From NCBI RefSeq assembly GCF_014201825.1, contig NZ_JACHFJ010000015.1:1-44188 (forward strand): a stretch of DNA of 44,188 nucleotides, given 5' to 3'. The notes below the pieces were generated by a model. That model saw only the letters and a list, made by a program, of their open reading frames with translations, searched no databases and had not been told where the DNA came from. A program made the translations under genes and the position numbers. This DNA is from Acidocella aromatica. GTDB taxonomy: Bacteria; Pseudomonadota; Alphaproteobacteria; Acetobacterales; Acetobacteraceae. Positions 16,543-24,081 of the stretch are shown piece after piece. Numbering within the stretch: the first letter of the stretch is position 1; the number at the start of each line of letters is the position of its first letter.

Positions 16543-17775
16543 TCAGCCCGCCAAGGCCAGCGCCACCAGCGCCGCGAGCAAGGCCGGCGGCATCACCACC
16601 GCGCCCAAGCGGAGGAACCGCCAAGCGGACACGCTGATCCCGTTTTTGCGCAACGCCGTCAGCCAGAGCAGCGTGGCGAGCGAGCCGGTGATGGAGAGGT
16701 TCGGGCCGAGATCCACACCGATCAGCGCCGCGGCAGTCACCCTTTGGCCCGCCTGCCCCAGCGCATGCCCGGCCAGCAGCCCGGCGGGCAGGTTGTTGAT
16801 AAGGTTGCTCAACCCCGCCAGCCCCAGCCCCACGGCCCAGACCTCACCGCCCGGCACGGCCCGCACACTCCGCGCTATCGCTTCAGCCAGCCCCAGCCGG
16901 TCCAGCGCCCCGACCATTACGAACAGTCCCGCCACCATCGGCAGCACGCCCCAGGACACCTCCCGCGCCAGCCGCCAGACCGGCTGCCGGGTAAATACCG
17001 CCACCAGCGCGGCACTGCCCAACCCGGCGCAAAGCGTTGGCAAGCCCAACCGCCAGCCCAGCCCAGAGGCTGTGAGCAACAGCACCGTCATCCCGCCAAG
17101 CCCAGCCAGTGTCAGCCTGCCGCCGCGCGAAAGCGGGGCAACCGCCCCCGGTGTAGCAAGACACTGCCGCAACCCGCGCCGCTGGGTGAACCAGAGAGCC
17201 AGGAAGGTGGCGCCGACGGCCGCCGCCGAAGACAAGCCAAACGCCCCCAGCCAATGGCCAAGATCCGGCATGGCATCAGCGAACACCACGAGGTTGGCGG
17301 GGTTGGAGATCGGCAGCACGAAGGAGGCGGCATTGGCCACAAAGGCGCAGATGAGCAGATAAGGCAGGCGGTCCTCGGCCCGCACCGCCCGGACCATGGC
17401 GGCCACGGCAGGGGTGAAGACGACGGCCGTGGCATCGTTGGAGAGAAACACCGTCACCACCACCGCCATGGCATAGATCAGCCCAAACAGCCGCAGCGCC
17501 GAGCCATTCGCCGCCCGCGCCACCAGCCCCGCCGCCCAAGCGAACACGCCCTGGTCGGCGGCCAGCTCGGCCAGCAGCATCATGCCGGTAAGGAACAGAT
17601 ACACATCGCCACCCTGCCCCACCGCGCCCAGTGCCTCACGCAGCGGCAGCGCCCCGCCCAGCACCAACAGCACCGCCCCCGCCAGGGCGGGCATCCATTC
17701 GCGCATCCCCCAGGGGCGGATGAGCACGCACCCCAGGCTAACCAGCACCACCGCCCAAACGGCGCCTGCGCTCAC
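16543..17775 (-). CDS. arsB: ArsB-like arsenite/anion transporter
   Basis: 410 residues from a GTG at 17775, whose GTGA overlaps the stop of the MFS gene. Frames extending further upstream read as low-complexity shadow of that gene. It has around ten to twelve membrane segments. FLSNDATAVVFTPAVAAMV near 100 and LSNLINNLPAGLLAG near 325 are the paired hairpin motifs of the ArsB/NhaD group. The length matches ArsB (about 430). The usual partners arsR and arsC are absent, so arsenite is only the best guess; other ion substrates are possible. Confidence 0.75.
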   Translation of the reverse strand: MSAGAVWAVVLVSLGCVLIRPWGMREWMPALAGAVLLVLGGALPLREALGAVGQGGDVYLFLTGMMLLAELAADQGVFAWAAGLVARAANGSALRLFGLIYAMAVVVTVFLSNDATAVVFTPAVAAMVRAVRAEDRLPYLLICAFVANAASFVLPISNPANLVVFADAMPDLGHWLGAFGLSSAAAVGATFLALWFTQRRGLRQCLATPGAVAPLSRGGRLTLAGLGGMTVLLLTASGLGWRLGLPTLCAGLGSAALVAVFTRQPVWRLAREVSWGVLPMVAGLFVMVGALDRLGLAEAIARSVRAVPGGEVWAVGLGLAGLSNLINNLPAGLLAGHALGQAGQRVTAAALIGVDLGPNLSITGSLATLLWLTALRKNGISVSAWRFLRLGAVVMPPALLAALVALALAG

Positions 17776-18938
17776 GCCCGCACCAGCCGGCAATACCCCA
17801 ACGCCAGCAGCGGCAGCATCGCTCCCAGCCCGCACAACTCCTGCCAGCCGCCATGCAGCAGCAGCGCGCCGGTCACCGCGGAACCCGCCGCCCCGCCGAC
17901 GAAGAACACGGCGATGAACAGCCCGTTCAGCCGCGAGCGGATCTCCGCCGCTTCCGCGTAGATGGCCCGCTGACCGACGATCAGGCTGGTCTGCACCCCC
18001 GCATCGAGCAGCATGGCGGCGCCCGCCAGCACCAGCGCCGAATGCACTTCGCCACCCGCCCACGCCAAGGCGAACGCCAAGGCGATGGACGCAAGCCCGC
18101 CATACGTGGCGGCCCGGCCATGCCCCCTATCGGCCAAGCTTCCCGCGATGGGCGCCACCAGCGCCCCCGCCGCCCCGGCCAAGCCAAACACCGCAATGCC
18201 GCGCTGTGTGAAGCCGAAATCCCGCGACAGATAAAGCGGCACACCGGTCCAGAACAACGAGAATGCGCCAAAACAGGCCGACTGCACCAAGCCCCGCTGG
18301 CGCAAAATCGGTACCCTGAACGGCAAGGCGAACAGCGAGGCCAGCAGCGCGCCGTAGCCCTGCCGCGCGCCGGGGCTGCGCTCGGGCAGCATGCAGCGCA
18401 ACAGCAGCGCAAGCACGGCCATCAGCCCCGCCGAAAGAAAGAACACCACCCTCCAGCCGAACGCGGCGGTGATGGCCGAGGACACAGGCCGGGCGAGCAA
18501 TATGCCCACCAGCAGCCCGCTCATCACCGTGCCGACCACGCGCCCGCGCGACTGCTCCGGCGCCATATGCGCGGCCAGCGGCACGAGCATCTGCACCGCC
18601 ACCGAGGTCACACCCACCGCCGCACCGGCCACCAGCATCTCGGGCCCCGAACGTGCCAGCCCCGCCAACAGCAAAGGCGGCATGCAGGCGGCGATAGTCA
18701 GCACCACCAGCCGCCGGTTCTCCACGATGTCCCCTAGCGGAACCAGCAGCAGCAGCCCTGCCGCATAGCCAAGCTGCGTGCAGCTCATGATCAGGCTCGC
18801 CGCGCGCGGGCTCATATGCACATCCGGCCCGATCAGCCCGATCAGCGGCTGCACGTAATAGATATTCGCAACCACCACGGCGCAGGCGACCGCCAGCAGC
18901 GCAACCATGGCCCGTCCCGGGGTTTGTGAAACTTGCAT
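17772..18938 (-). CDS. Major facilitator superfamily exporter
   Basis: This 388-residue protein has twelve predicted membrane segments. The motif between TM2 and TM3 is GDIVENRRLVVLT (MFS motif A variant), and the mid-loop region carries LPERSPGARQGY. YVQPLIGLIGPDVHMSPRAASLIMSCTQLGYAAGLLLLVPLGD resembles the YnfM/AraJ-type drug and sugar efflux branch. It is the first gene of a four-gene minus-strand run and is divergent from uppP. Its stop overlaps the ArsB-like start, so the two are coupled. Substrate unknown. Confidence 0.85.
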   Translation of the reverse strand: MQVSQTPGRAMVALLAVACAVVVANIYYVQPLIGLIGPDVHMSPRAASLIMSCTQLGYAAGLLLLVPLGDIVENRRLVVLTIAACMPPLLLAGLARSGPEMLVAGAAVGVTSVAVQMLVPLAAHMAPEQSRGRVVGTVMSGLLVGILLARPVSSAITAAFGWRVVFFLSAGLMAVLALLLRCMLPERSPGARQGYGALLASLFALPFRVPILRQRGLVQSACFGAFSLFWTGVPLYLSRDFGFTQRGIAVFGLAGAAGALVAPIAGSLADRGHGRAATYGGLASIALAFALAWAGGEVHSALVLAGAAMLLDAGVQTSLIVGQRAIYAEAAEIRSRLNGLFIAVFFVGGAAGSAVTGALLLHGGWQELCGLGAMLPLLALGYCRLVRA

Positions 18939-19020
18939 GCCCCTGACTTAACGGCGGAGGAGAATTCTGCAATGCAGATGCGGGCGCCAATGCCGCGCCG
19001 CAGCCTGACGGGGAGACAAC

Positions 19021-19857
19021 ATGGATTTCGTGCACGCCGTATTATTCGCGATTCTGCAGGGGGCGACGGAACTTTTTCCCGTCAGCAGCCTGGGCCACGC
19101 CGTGATCGTGCCGAAGCTGCTGCACTGGCCCATCGATCAGTCCAGCCCGGATTTCCTGCCCTTCCTGGTCATGCTGCATCTCGGCACCGCCATCGGCCTG
19201 CTCGCCTATTTCTATGCCGACTGGCTGGCCATGGCGCGCGGGGTGCTGGGCATCGGCTATCAGGCGGAGGTGAGCGCGACGCGCGACCTGCTGCTCAAGC
19301 TCATCATTGCCACCATCCCGGCCGTGCTCATCGGCGCGATACTGAAAAAGCCGATCGCGCATCTCTTCGGCAGCCCGCTTATCGCCTCGCTGTTCCTCAT
19401 CGCCAATGCCGGCCTGCTGCTGGCGGGCGAGCGCCTGCGCGGCCGCGCCGCCCTGCGCGGCGGGCATCTCACCAACCTGGACGCTCTGATCATCGGCCTG
19501 TTCCAGTGCCTCGCCTTCCTGCCCGGTATCTCGCGCTCGGGCTCGGCCATCGTCGGCGGCCTGCGCCGGGGCATCAACCATGAGGACGCGGCGCATTTCT
19601 CCTTCCTCATGGGCACGCCGGTCATCCTCGCCGCCAGCGTCGCCGAGATCCCCAAGCTGCTGCGCGCGCACGAGCTGCACGCACTGTTCGGCGTCTCGCT
19701 GCTCGCCGCCATTGTGGCGGGCGTGGTGGCCTATGCCAGTACCGCCTTCCTGATGCGCTATTTCAAGCAGCACGATTCCTGGGCGCTGAAGCCCTTCGCC
19801 TGGTATTGCGCGGCGTTCGGCGCGGGCAGCTTCGGCCTGCTGATGCTGGGGCTGTGA
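19021..19857 (+). CDS. uppP: Undecaprenyl-diphosphate phosphatase
   Basis: This 278-residue inner-membrane enzyme dephosphorylates undecaprenyl diphosphate to recycle the lipid carrier for peptidoglycan and surface glycans. It can also confer bacitracin tolerance. QGATELFPVSSLGH at 13-26 holds the catalytic glutamate and serine, and PGISRSGSAIVGGL near 168 is the second conserved loop. About eight membrane segments are visible. GGGGAG stands seven bases upstream of the ATG. The SGNH hydrolase start follows within three bases, so they share a transcript. Confidence 0.95.
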   Translation: MDFVHAVLFAILQGATELFPVSSLGHAVIVPKLLHWPIDQSSPDFLPFLVMLHLGTAIGLLAYFYADWLAMARGVLGIGYQAEVSATRDLLLKLIIATIPAVLIGAILKKPIAHLFGSPLIASLFLIANAGLLLAGERLRGRAALRGGHLTNLDALIIGLFQCLAFLPGISRSGSAIVGGLRRGINHEDAAHFSFLMGTPVILAASVAEIPKLLRAHELHALFGVSLLAAIVAGVVAYASTAFLMRYFKQHDSWALKPFAWYCAAFGAGSFGLLMLGL

Positions 19858-19859
19858 CC

Positions 19860-20606
19860 ATGCGCCGCCTGCTCACAACTCTCGCCCTGACCCTGCCGCT
19901 CGCCGCGCAGGCGAAGGTGAACCTCGCCGAAGCACCCATCGACCGGCTGAACCTGCCTGTCTGGCACCAGCATTGGGACGCGTCGCTGGAGGATGCCCGC
20001 ACCCACCCGGACGCCAAGATTGTCTGGCTAGGCGACTCCATCACCTATTACTGGCAGCGCCATGGCGGGCATGGGTATGACGATATCCTACCCATCTGGA
20101 ACCAGTATTACGCCCCCTACGGCGCGCTGGATTTCGGCTTCATCGGCGACACCACCTCAAGCCTGATCTGGCGGCTGGATCACGGGCAGGTCGAGGGGCT
20201 GCACCCGCAACTCGCCATCATCCTCATCGGGGCGAACAATTTCGGCAAGGTGCATTGGGACGCGGCGATGACCATCCCCGGCATCGAGGCCGTGGTCGAG
20301 AACACCCATCGCCGCCTGCCCGGCGCGCATATCCTGCTGCTGGGCGTGCTGCCCTCCATCCGCTCCCCCTGGGTGGACGCGCAGACGCGGACAACCAACG
20401 CCGCCCTGGCGCAGCATTACGCGGACAGCCAGACCGTCACCTTCATGGATGTCGGGCATCTGCTGCAAACGGATGGACACACCGACCCGACGCTGTTCGT
20501 TGACCCGCATTTGAACCCGCCAGACCCGCCTTTGCACCCCGATGCCGAGGGCATGCGCCGCATCGCCGAGGCATTGGCCCCGGTGGTGCGGGAATACGTG
20601 CGCTAA
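19860..20606 (+). CDS. Secreted SGNH/GDSL hydrolase
   Basis: 248 residues from the ATG two bases after the uppP stop. A signal peptide is visible at 1-18 (LLTTLALTLPLAAQA). Block I is IVWLGDSIT with Ser60, the block II glycine is in GFIGDTTSSLIWR, block III is LIGANNFGK, and the C-terminal DPPLHPDAEGMRRIAE carries the catalytic His. Platelet-activating-factor acetylhydrolase-like GDSL enzymes of this type remove acetyl or acyl groups from carbohydrates. Coupling to uppP suggests an envelope-glycan substrate, by inference. It converges on trpF with a four-base overlap. Confidence 0.85.
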   Translation: MRRLLTTLALTLPLAAQAKVNLAEAPIDRLNLPVWHQHWDASLEDARTHPDAKIVWLGDSITYYWQRHGGHGYDDILPIWNQYYAPYGALDFGFIGDTTSSLIWRLDHGQVEGLHPQLAIILIGANNFGKVHWDAAMTIPGIEAVVENTHRRLPGAHILLLGVLPSIRSPWVDAQTRTTNAALAQHYADSQTVTFMDVGHLLQTDGHTDPTLFVDPHLNPPDPPLHPDAEGMRRIAEALAPVVREYVR

Positions 20607-21223
20607 CCGCGCGCGGCCTTAACAAACGCCCGGATCAGTTCGGGCGATTTCTTCCCCGGCGCGGTCTCCACGCCGGAGGATACATCCACCCCCGGCGTGC
20701 CGGTCTGGGCGATGGCCTCGGCCACATTGCCGGGGTTCAGCCCGCCCGCCAGCAGCCAGAGCTTGGCGGGACGGAAGGTGGAGAGCAGCGCCCAATCCGC
20801 CTTCACCGCGTTGCCACCAGGCCTCGTCGCCCCCGGCGGCGGCTTGGCCTCCACCACATAGCCATCGGCATGTTCGTCCTTGGCGGGGAAATCCGCCGCG
20901 CTGGTCACGCCCAGCTGGCGCCAGACAGGGCGGCCAAAGCGGTCCCGTAGCGCCGTCACGGCGGCGGGCGAGGCATGGACCTGCAAGATATCCAGCGAGA
21001 CGCTTTGCAGCACCGCGTCAATCTCGTCGAACCCGGGATTCACGAACAACCCCACGCGCAGCGGCCCACCCTGAGCGCGGGCGGAGAGCAGCGCCGCCTC
21101 AGCCGGGGTGACGTAGCGCGGCGAAGGCGGGAAAAACACAAAGCCCAGATAATCCGCGCCCGCCTGCACCGTGGCGTCGAACGCCTCGGGGCTGTTGATC
21201 CCGCAGATTTTGACCTTGGTCAC
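20603..21223 (-). CDS. trpF: Phosphoribosylanthranilate isomerase
   Basis: This 206-residue TIM-barrel enzyme converts N-(5-phosphoribosyl)anthranilate to CdRP in tryptophan synthesis. VKICGINSPEAF at 4-15 holds the catalytic Cys7. LGFVFFPPSPRYV follows, and the phosphate-binding end is LLAGGLNPGNV and GVDVSSGVETAPGKKS with the catalytic aspartate. The start overlaps the pyrF stop by four bases (ATGA type). No trpB or trpA is seen within the window to its left. Confidence 0.95.
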   Translation of the reverse strand: MTKVKICGINSPEAFDATVQAGADYLGFVFFPPSPRYVTPAEAALLSARAQGGPLRVGLFVNPGFDEIDAVLQSVSLDILQVHASPAAVTALRDRFGRPVWRQLGVTSAADFPAKDEHADGYVVEAKPPPGATRPGGNAVKADWALLSTFRPAKLWLLAGGLNPGNVAEAIAQTGTPGVDVSSGVETAPGKKSPELIRAFVKAARG

Positions 21224-21903
21224 GCGATGCTCGCGGCGATCGCCGCCGCAGCCGCCACCGGGTCCACAGCACCCGTAATGGGCCGCCCAACCACGATGTA
21301 ATCCGCCCCGGCTGAGACGGCCTCCTCCGGCGTCATCACCCGCGCCTGATCGCCGATCTCGGCGCCCTTGGGGCGGATGCCCGGCACGACCAGCACCGGC
21401 TTCTCGCCAAAGGCGTCGCGCAGGCGGGAAATCTCATGCGCCGAGCAGACCAGCCCGTCCGCGCCATTCTCCAGCGCCAGCCGCGCCAGACGCAGCACCT
21501 GCTGCGCCGGGCCACCCGAGACGCCGGTCGCCGCCAGGGCCTCGGTATCCAGGCTGGTCAGCACCGTCACGGCCAGGATCTTCGGGCGCTTCGCACCTTC
21601 CGAGGCCGCCTTTGCCGCCGCCTCGATCATTTTCGCGCCGCCACCGGCATGGATGGTTAGCATATCCGCCCCCAGCGGCAGCAGCGAGCGCACGGCCCCG
21701 GCCACGGTGTTGGGAATGTCATGCAGCTTGAGGTCCAGAAACACCGGATTACCCTGCGCCGCCTGGGTGAACCCCGCGGGGCCGTGGCGGAGGAAGAATT
21801 CCAGCCCCAGCTTCACCAGCCCGCAATGCGGCGCCACACCGCGCACAAGCTCTTGCGCCCGGTCCAACTCGGGCGTGTCGATCGCGGCGATAAGTCGTTT
21901 CAT
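21220..21903 (-). CDS. pyrF: Orotidine-5'-phosphate decarboxylase
   Basis: This 227-residue enzyme makes UMP from OMP. FLDLKLHDIPNTVAGAV around 57-73 is the DxKxxDIPxT active-site signature, and VVPGIRPKGAEIGDQ and GADYIVVGRPIT form the phosphate-binding end. Length and motifs are normal for group I PyrF. The ATG overlaps the stop of the lapA-like gene, and the stop overlaps trpF, so four genes from ihfB to trpF are tightly coupled. Confidence 0.96.
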   Translation of the reverse strand: MKRLIAAIDTPELDRAQELVRGVAPHCGLVKLGLEFFLRHGPAGFTQAAQGNPVFLDLKLHDIPNTVAGAVRSLLPLGADMLTIHAGGGAKMIEAAAKAASEGAKRPKILAVTVLTSLDTEALAATGVSGGPAQQVLRLARLALENGADGLVCSAHEISRLRDAFGEKPVLVVPGIRPKGAEIGDQARVMTPEEAVSAGADYIVVGRPITGAVDPVAAAAAIAASIA

Positions 21904-22169
21904 GGGGTATCCTGTGTCGGGGTAAGCTGCGCCTCCAGCTCGGCCACGCGCTTTTCGGCGCGTTTGGCCCGGCGGTGCGCACGGAAACGGTGGGGCAGAT
22001 GGAAAATCAGCCCGGAGAGAAAGCCAAAGCCCAGTGCGCCGAGCAGCACCCCGCCCAAGGGCAGAGGCATGCCGCCGAACGGCCAGAAATTCACCGGGAC
22101 GAAATCACGATTGGAGAGAAGCAGAATCACCAGCGCGACGATGAGGACAAAGCCGGCGATTGTTTTCAG
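21900..22169 (-). CDS. LapA-like (DUF1049) small membrane protein, unusual start
   Basis: The protein reads (L)KTIAGFVLIVALVILLLSNRDFVPVNFWPFGGMPLPLGGVLLGALGFGFLSGLI followed by a basic coiled tail (RAHRRAKRAEKRVAELEAQL). Two membrane helices joined by SNRDFVPVNFWP and a C-terminal coiled coil are the LapA/YciS layout. The first helix continues upstream of the only GTG (22130). No ATG, GTG or TTG is in frame after the ihfB stop, so the true start may be CTG at 22169 or the AUC before it. It overlaps pyrF by its stop. In enteric bacteria the homologue works with LapB in LPS control. Confidence 0.75.
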   Translation of the reverse strand: MKTIAGFVLIVALVILLLSNRDFVPVNFWPFGGMPLPLGGVLLGALGFGFLSGLIFHLPHRFRAHRRAKRAEKRVAELEAQLTPTQDTP

Positions 22170-22174
22170 GATGG

Positions 22175-22501
22175 TCAGGTTTCCGCTCCACCATTCTTTT
22201 TGCCCTTGGCCGGGGCCGGGGCGGGCTTGTTGATGCGCTCGCGCAGCTCCTTGCCGGCCTTGAAGAAGGGCACGGATTTCTGCGCCACCTGCACCGTCTC
22301 GCCGGTGCGCGGGTTGCGCCCGGCGCGGGCCTGGCGGCTCTTCACGGTAAACGCGCCGAAGCCGCGCAACTCCACACGCTCGCCGCGCGCTAACGCGGCT
22401 GTCATTTCATCAAACAGCGCCGATACAATGCGCTCCACCTCGGCCACGGTCAGATGAGGGTTATCTTCCGCCAGCCCGGCGATTAGTTCAGAACGTGTCA
22501 T
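22175..22501 (-). CDS. ihfB: Integration host factor subunit beta
   Basis: This 108-residue HU/IHF-family protein bends DNA as a heterodimer with IhfA. It opens [45 protein letters not shown] is the family signature with the minor-groove arm around 45-72. The C-terminus has a lysine-rich extension ([17 protein letters not shown]). The position before a lapA-like gene and pyrF is conserved in many proteobacteria. It may serve as host factor for the integrase of the nearby element, but that is speculation. Confidence 0.93.
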   Translation of the reverse strand: MTRSELIAGLAEDNPHLTVAEVERIVSALFDEMTAALARGERVELRGFGAFTVKSRQARAGRNPRTGETVQVAQKSVPFFKAGKELRERINKPAPAPAKGKKNGGAET

Positions 22502-22577
22502 AAAGCTCTCCCACCCCGCGTAACGATGCCAAAACCGCGGCGGCAGGTCAATAAACGATTGTCACACGTAGGTTTTT

Positions 22578-22756
22578 CCACGCTGCCGGGGAACGTGGAG
22601 CCACCCTGGCCGTTGGCGTGTACATCCTCCCAAGGCCTGCTTGTGCAGGTGGGCGCCGGGTAACCGGACCAATGGTCCGGACAGAGCCAGCCCCCGAGGG
22701 AGATGCTTAACGGCCCTGGGGATGATTTGCCTGACGCACCGGGCAGCTCCAGCCAT
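22578..22756 (-). ncRNA. ssrS: 6S RNA candidate
   Basis: It lies on the minus strand just downstream of zapA, the usual place of 6S RNA in proteobacteria. GCTGCCCGG at the 5' side pairs with CCGGCAGC at the 3' side as closing stem. GGCCGTT pairs with AACGGCC, then CATCTCCC with GGGAGGATG. The arm ends with a CCTGC-ACAA-GCAGG hairpin and a GTCCGGACCATTGGTCCGG hairpin. This long imperfect rod with a central bubble is the 6S shape, which mimics an open promoter to hold sigma-70 polymerase. Ends are approximate, and no covariance search could be run. Confidence 0.68.
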
Positions 22757-22941
22757 CTATTTAGGCGGCGATGGCCGCCGGTGCAATGCGTCCTATGCGC
22801 GGGTCAGAGATGGCTTTAAAACGCGCTTCGGTGAGTTGCATGAGTGAGATTTTTGAGCACCGGAACAGAGCGTATATGGGCTACACGCGCACCGGAGCGC
22901 ATAAAATCACGCCCAGACGACCTCCAGGGCAGGGTTTTAAA

Positions 22942-22966
22942 ACCTTCTCTCAGCTATCGAGAAGGT
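22942..22966 (-). terminator. Hairpin overlapping the zapA stop
   Basis: On the minus strand ACCTTCTC, a nine-base loop, and GAGAAGGT are followed by TTT before the sequence turns A-rich. The stem uses the last codons of zapA. The short T-run makes it a moderate terminator or an attenuator in front of the 6S candidate. Confidence 0.45.
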
Positions 22967-23291
22967 CGGCGGCGATCTCTTCCGCCCGGGCCGCCACCCG
23001 GCGCAACCGGGCGCGGCGCTGCTCATCGGCGGGTGCGGGCTTGGCGGCCTGCGCCTCGATCACGCGAGCCTCGGCGGCGGCCAACGCCCCGCGCAGGTCG
23101 TGCAGTTCGTCGGCCAGCAGCAGCGAGGCCAGCATCAGCAACCGCGCCTCGCCGGACTGCCCGCCAATCGCCTTGATGCTGGTGATCCGCTGCTCGATCT
23201 CGGCGGCCATCTGGCCCAGATGCTCTTCCTGCCCGTCCTCACAGCCGACGGTATAGGCGAAACCATTGATGCGTATGGTGACCTGGGCCAT
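22950..23291 (-). CDS. zapA: Cell division protein ZapA
   Basis: 113 residues from the ATG at 23291 (MAQVTIRINGFAYTVGCEDGQEEHL), preferred to a start twelve codons upstream. ZapA binds FtsZ and bundles protofilaments at the division ring. The N-terminal beta unit (VTIRINGFAYTVGC) is followed by a long coiled coil (MAAEIEQRITSIKA, LLADELHDLRGALAAAEARVIEAQA). This is normal for the family. The next gene upstream is a small coiled-coil protein, and downstream lies the 6S RNA candidate, as in other alphaproteobacteria. Confidence 0.9.
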   Translation of the reverse strand: MAQVTIRINGFAYTVGCEDGQEEHLGQMAAEIEQRITSIKAIGGQSGEARLLMLASLLLADELHDLRGALAAAEARVIEAQAAKPAPADEQRRARLRRVAARAEEIAADLLDS

Positions 23292-23295
23292 GGCG

Positions 23296-23487
23296 TCACT
23301 CCGTCGGTTCGGGCGGGTGGACCTCATCGATCGCCGTGCGCAGGCGGTTGATCACCTGATCCAGCCCCTCGGCCAAGGTGGCGCGGTCGAGAGCCTCACC
23401 GCCAGCAGGCTTGGACAGGCTGGCGATCTTGCGCAGCGCGGCTTCGATACGGTCCAGGATTTCGTCTTCTGATTCAGACTCAGACAT
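23296..23487 (-). CDS. Small coiled-coil protein upstream of zapA (DUF4164-like)
   Basis: 63 residues from the ATG at 23487 (MSESESEDEILDRIEAALRKIA). Acidic start, then heptad-like helices ending DQVINRLRTAIDEVHPPEPTE. In-frame starts at 23502 and 23547 exist, but the conserved-looking part begins here. A short coiled-coil gene directly ahead of zapA is common in alphaproteobacteria and is often annotated DUF4164. A division role is inferred from neighbourhood only. No strong ribosome site is visible. Confidence 0.7.
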   Translation of the reverse strand: MSESESEDEILDRIEAALRKIASLSKPAGGEALDRATLAEGLDQVINRLRTAIDEVHPPEPTE

Positions 23488-23559
23488 GCGACTATAGAAC
23501 ATGACCGCGCCGTGGGCGGTCAAGGTAAGGTTTAACGCCCAAAACATGATTATAGTGTA

Positions 23560-23964
23560 ATGAGTTTACCACCTGCGGTCATCGTGCATGGGCTGCCCGA
23601 TATCCGCGCCGCCATGGCCTGCGGCCACCCCGTCACCCTGCTTTCCACCCCCGGTGCCGCGCTTTATGCGGGCGGTTTATGGTGGCGCGAGCTGCTGGCG
23701 GCGGCGGCATATACTGGCCCCGCGCTGCTCGATTGCGGCCCCGCCCCCGGCCGCGCCTGGGAGGCGCTGAAGCTCGGCCTGCCGGGCGTAGTGCTCGCCC
23801 CCTGCCCGGCCTGGAGCCAGGTGGCCGAATACGCCGCCGCCCAGGGGGCGCTGCTGCTCTCCGCCCCGCCCCCGGCGCTGGATCTGTCCACACCCGGCGC
23901 CCCCCGGCACATCGCGGCATGGCTCACCGGAAGTTTTTTACCGCCAGCGCCCCCGGCACCATGA
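23560..23964 (+). CDS. Hypothetical protein, 134 residues
   Basis: No family can be named securely. It reads VIVHGLPDIRAAMACGHPVTLLSTPGAALYAGGLWWRELLAAA, with a likely Rossmann-like alternation of strands and helices and a second unit LPGVVLAPCPAWSQVAEYAAAQGALLLSAPP. It has no signal peptide. It is divergent from the zapA group and lies 117 bp before the aldolase gene. The base composition is that of the core genome. It may be lineage-specific. Confidence 0.65.
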   Translation: MSLPPAVIVHGLPDIRAAMACGHPVTLLSTPGAALYAGGLWWRELLAAAAYTGPALLDCGPAPGRAWEALKLGLPGVVLAPCPAWSQVAEYAAAQGALLLSAPPPALDLSTPGAPRHIAAWLTGSFLPPAPPAP

Positions 23965-24081
23965 TTTGGCCGCATTTTTTGAGCTTTTGTGCCGCCACGA
24001 CGCGCCCCAAGGCGGATGACATCCGCCGAGCCATCGGCTACAGGGCGCACGGTTGCAAAATTATTCATAGGTTGGGACAAA

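Noticed and set aside
16006-17961. Long plus-strand open frame of 651 codons
   Set aside because: Arg/Pro/His-rich shadow frame opposite the flippase and ArsB-like genes, which have clear membrane-protein sequence.
18951-18962. GGCGGAGGAGA as a further att copy
   Set aside because: Only eleven bases match, and the site lies between a divergent gene pair with no element beside it; chance or a ribosome-site-like match.
22578-22756. SRP RNA instead of 6S RNA
   Set aside because: The conserved GGAAGGAAGCAG tetraloop region of 4.5S/SRP RNA is absent.
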